This document shows positions 6,559 to 6,668 of a stretch of 6,668 bases of DNA, one piece after another. Every line of letters starts with the position of its first letter. Positions within the stretch are counted from its first letter, which is position 1. A program made the position numbers and the translations under genes. The stretch comes from an uncultured Microcaldota archaeon (GTDB lineage Archaea > Micrarchaeota > Micrarchaeia > Anstonellales > Bilamarchaeaceae), in contig CAILMU010000214.1 of the NCBI GenBank assembly GCA_903835325.1, positions 1 through 6,668 of the forward strand, in the 5' to 3' direction. The notes under the pieces are model-generated. The model made no database searches, was not told the DNA's origin, and saw only the letters and a list, made by a program, of their open reading frames with translations.

Positions 6559-6668
6559 GAGTCGACCACCTGCTTGGCTGCGGTGAGGAACTTGGTCACA
6601 AGCTCGTCAGAGACAGGAGCCATGGGGTTCACTATCGCTATCGTGGCGGCTTCGCGTGCCGGAAGGCC
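6546..6668 (-). CDS. C-terminal end of a probable NorQ/CbbQ/CobS-like (MoxR-class) AAA+ ATPase, cut by the window edge
   Basis: Reading inward from position 6668, one frame stays open for 40 codons and ends at TGA (6546-6548). The visible protein starts GLPAREAATIAIVNPM and ends in a helix that closes with VVDSCIV. The pattern of a small loop, then REA, then a hydrophobic AIV-P stretch and a final amphipathic helix resembles, from memory, the C-terminal domain of NorQ/CbbQ/NirQ/GvpN ATPases. Those ATPases pair with VWA proteins of the kind encoded three genes downstream, which strengthens the call. All catalytic parts (Walker A and B, sensor regions) lie outside the window, so ATPase identity is an inference from a short tail plus context. 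The codons seen include ATA for all three isoleucines. The gene is followed by a 63-base gap and then the first HEAT gene. Confidence 0.5.
   Translation of the reverse strand, partial: GLPAREAATIAIVNPMAPVSDELVTKFLTAAKQVVDSCIV

Overview
The window is a compact run of genes that all read on the minus strand, so transcription runs from position 6668 down to 1. From upstream to downstream it holds: the last 40 codons of a gene resembling the C-terminus of a NorQ/CbbQ/CobS-type (MoxR-class) AAA+ ATPase; a 63-base gap; a 712-residue HEAT-repeat protein; a 533-residue HEAT-repeat protein; an 878-residue protein with an HExxH (zincin-like) middle domain and a C-terminal NorD/CobT-type von Willebrand A (VWA) domain; and the first 28 codons of an unrecognised gene. 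Coding density is close to total. Two junctions are ATGA or short overlaps, so this looks like one translationally coupled operon. No RNA gene, insertion sequence, CRISPR array, promoter or terminator could be supported.

AAA+ ATPases of the MoxR/NorQ class and VWA proteins of the NorD/CobT/CbbO class are known to work in pairs as ATP-driven remodelling or metal-insertion chaperones. Here the probable ATPase end and the VWA protein flank two HEAT-repeat solenoids. The two solenoids are paralogous at their ends: both have a DPRV motif near the N-terminus and an AEKNSxxYV motif in the C-terminal tail. My reading is a MoxR-VWA machine with two dedicated HEAT scaffolds or substrate adaptors, the VWA partner also carrying a possible metal-binding or peptidase-like domain. 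The substrate is unknown; nothing in the window points to Rubisco, nitric oxide reductase, cobaltochelatase or gas vesicles.

Smaller structure is present too. The 712-residue protein has an exact 72-residue double-HEAT period. The 533-residue protein has an in-frame internal duplication. Nearly the same 19-base initiation region stands in front of two of the genes, each time lying in a tiny ORF that stops one base before the start codon. An 8-bp hairpin lies in the only real intergenic gap.

The organism cannot be named from this sequence. Strong AAGGAGG-type Shine-Dalgarno sites, moderate to high GC by eye, and free use of ATA, AGG and AGA codons alongside CGC and CGG argue against an enterobacterium. 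They fit an archaeon or an uncultured candidate-phylum bacterium; this is a weak inference.
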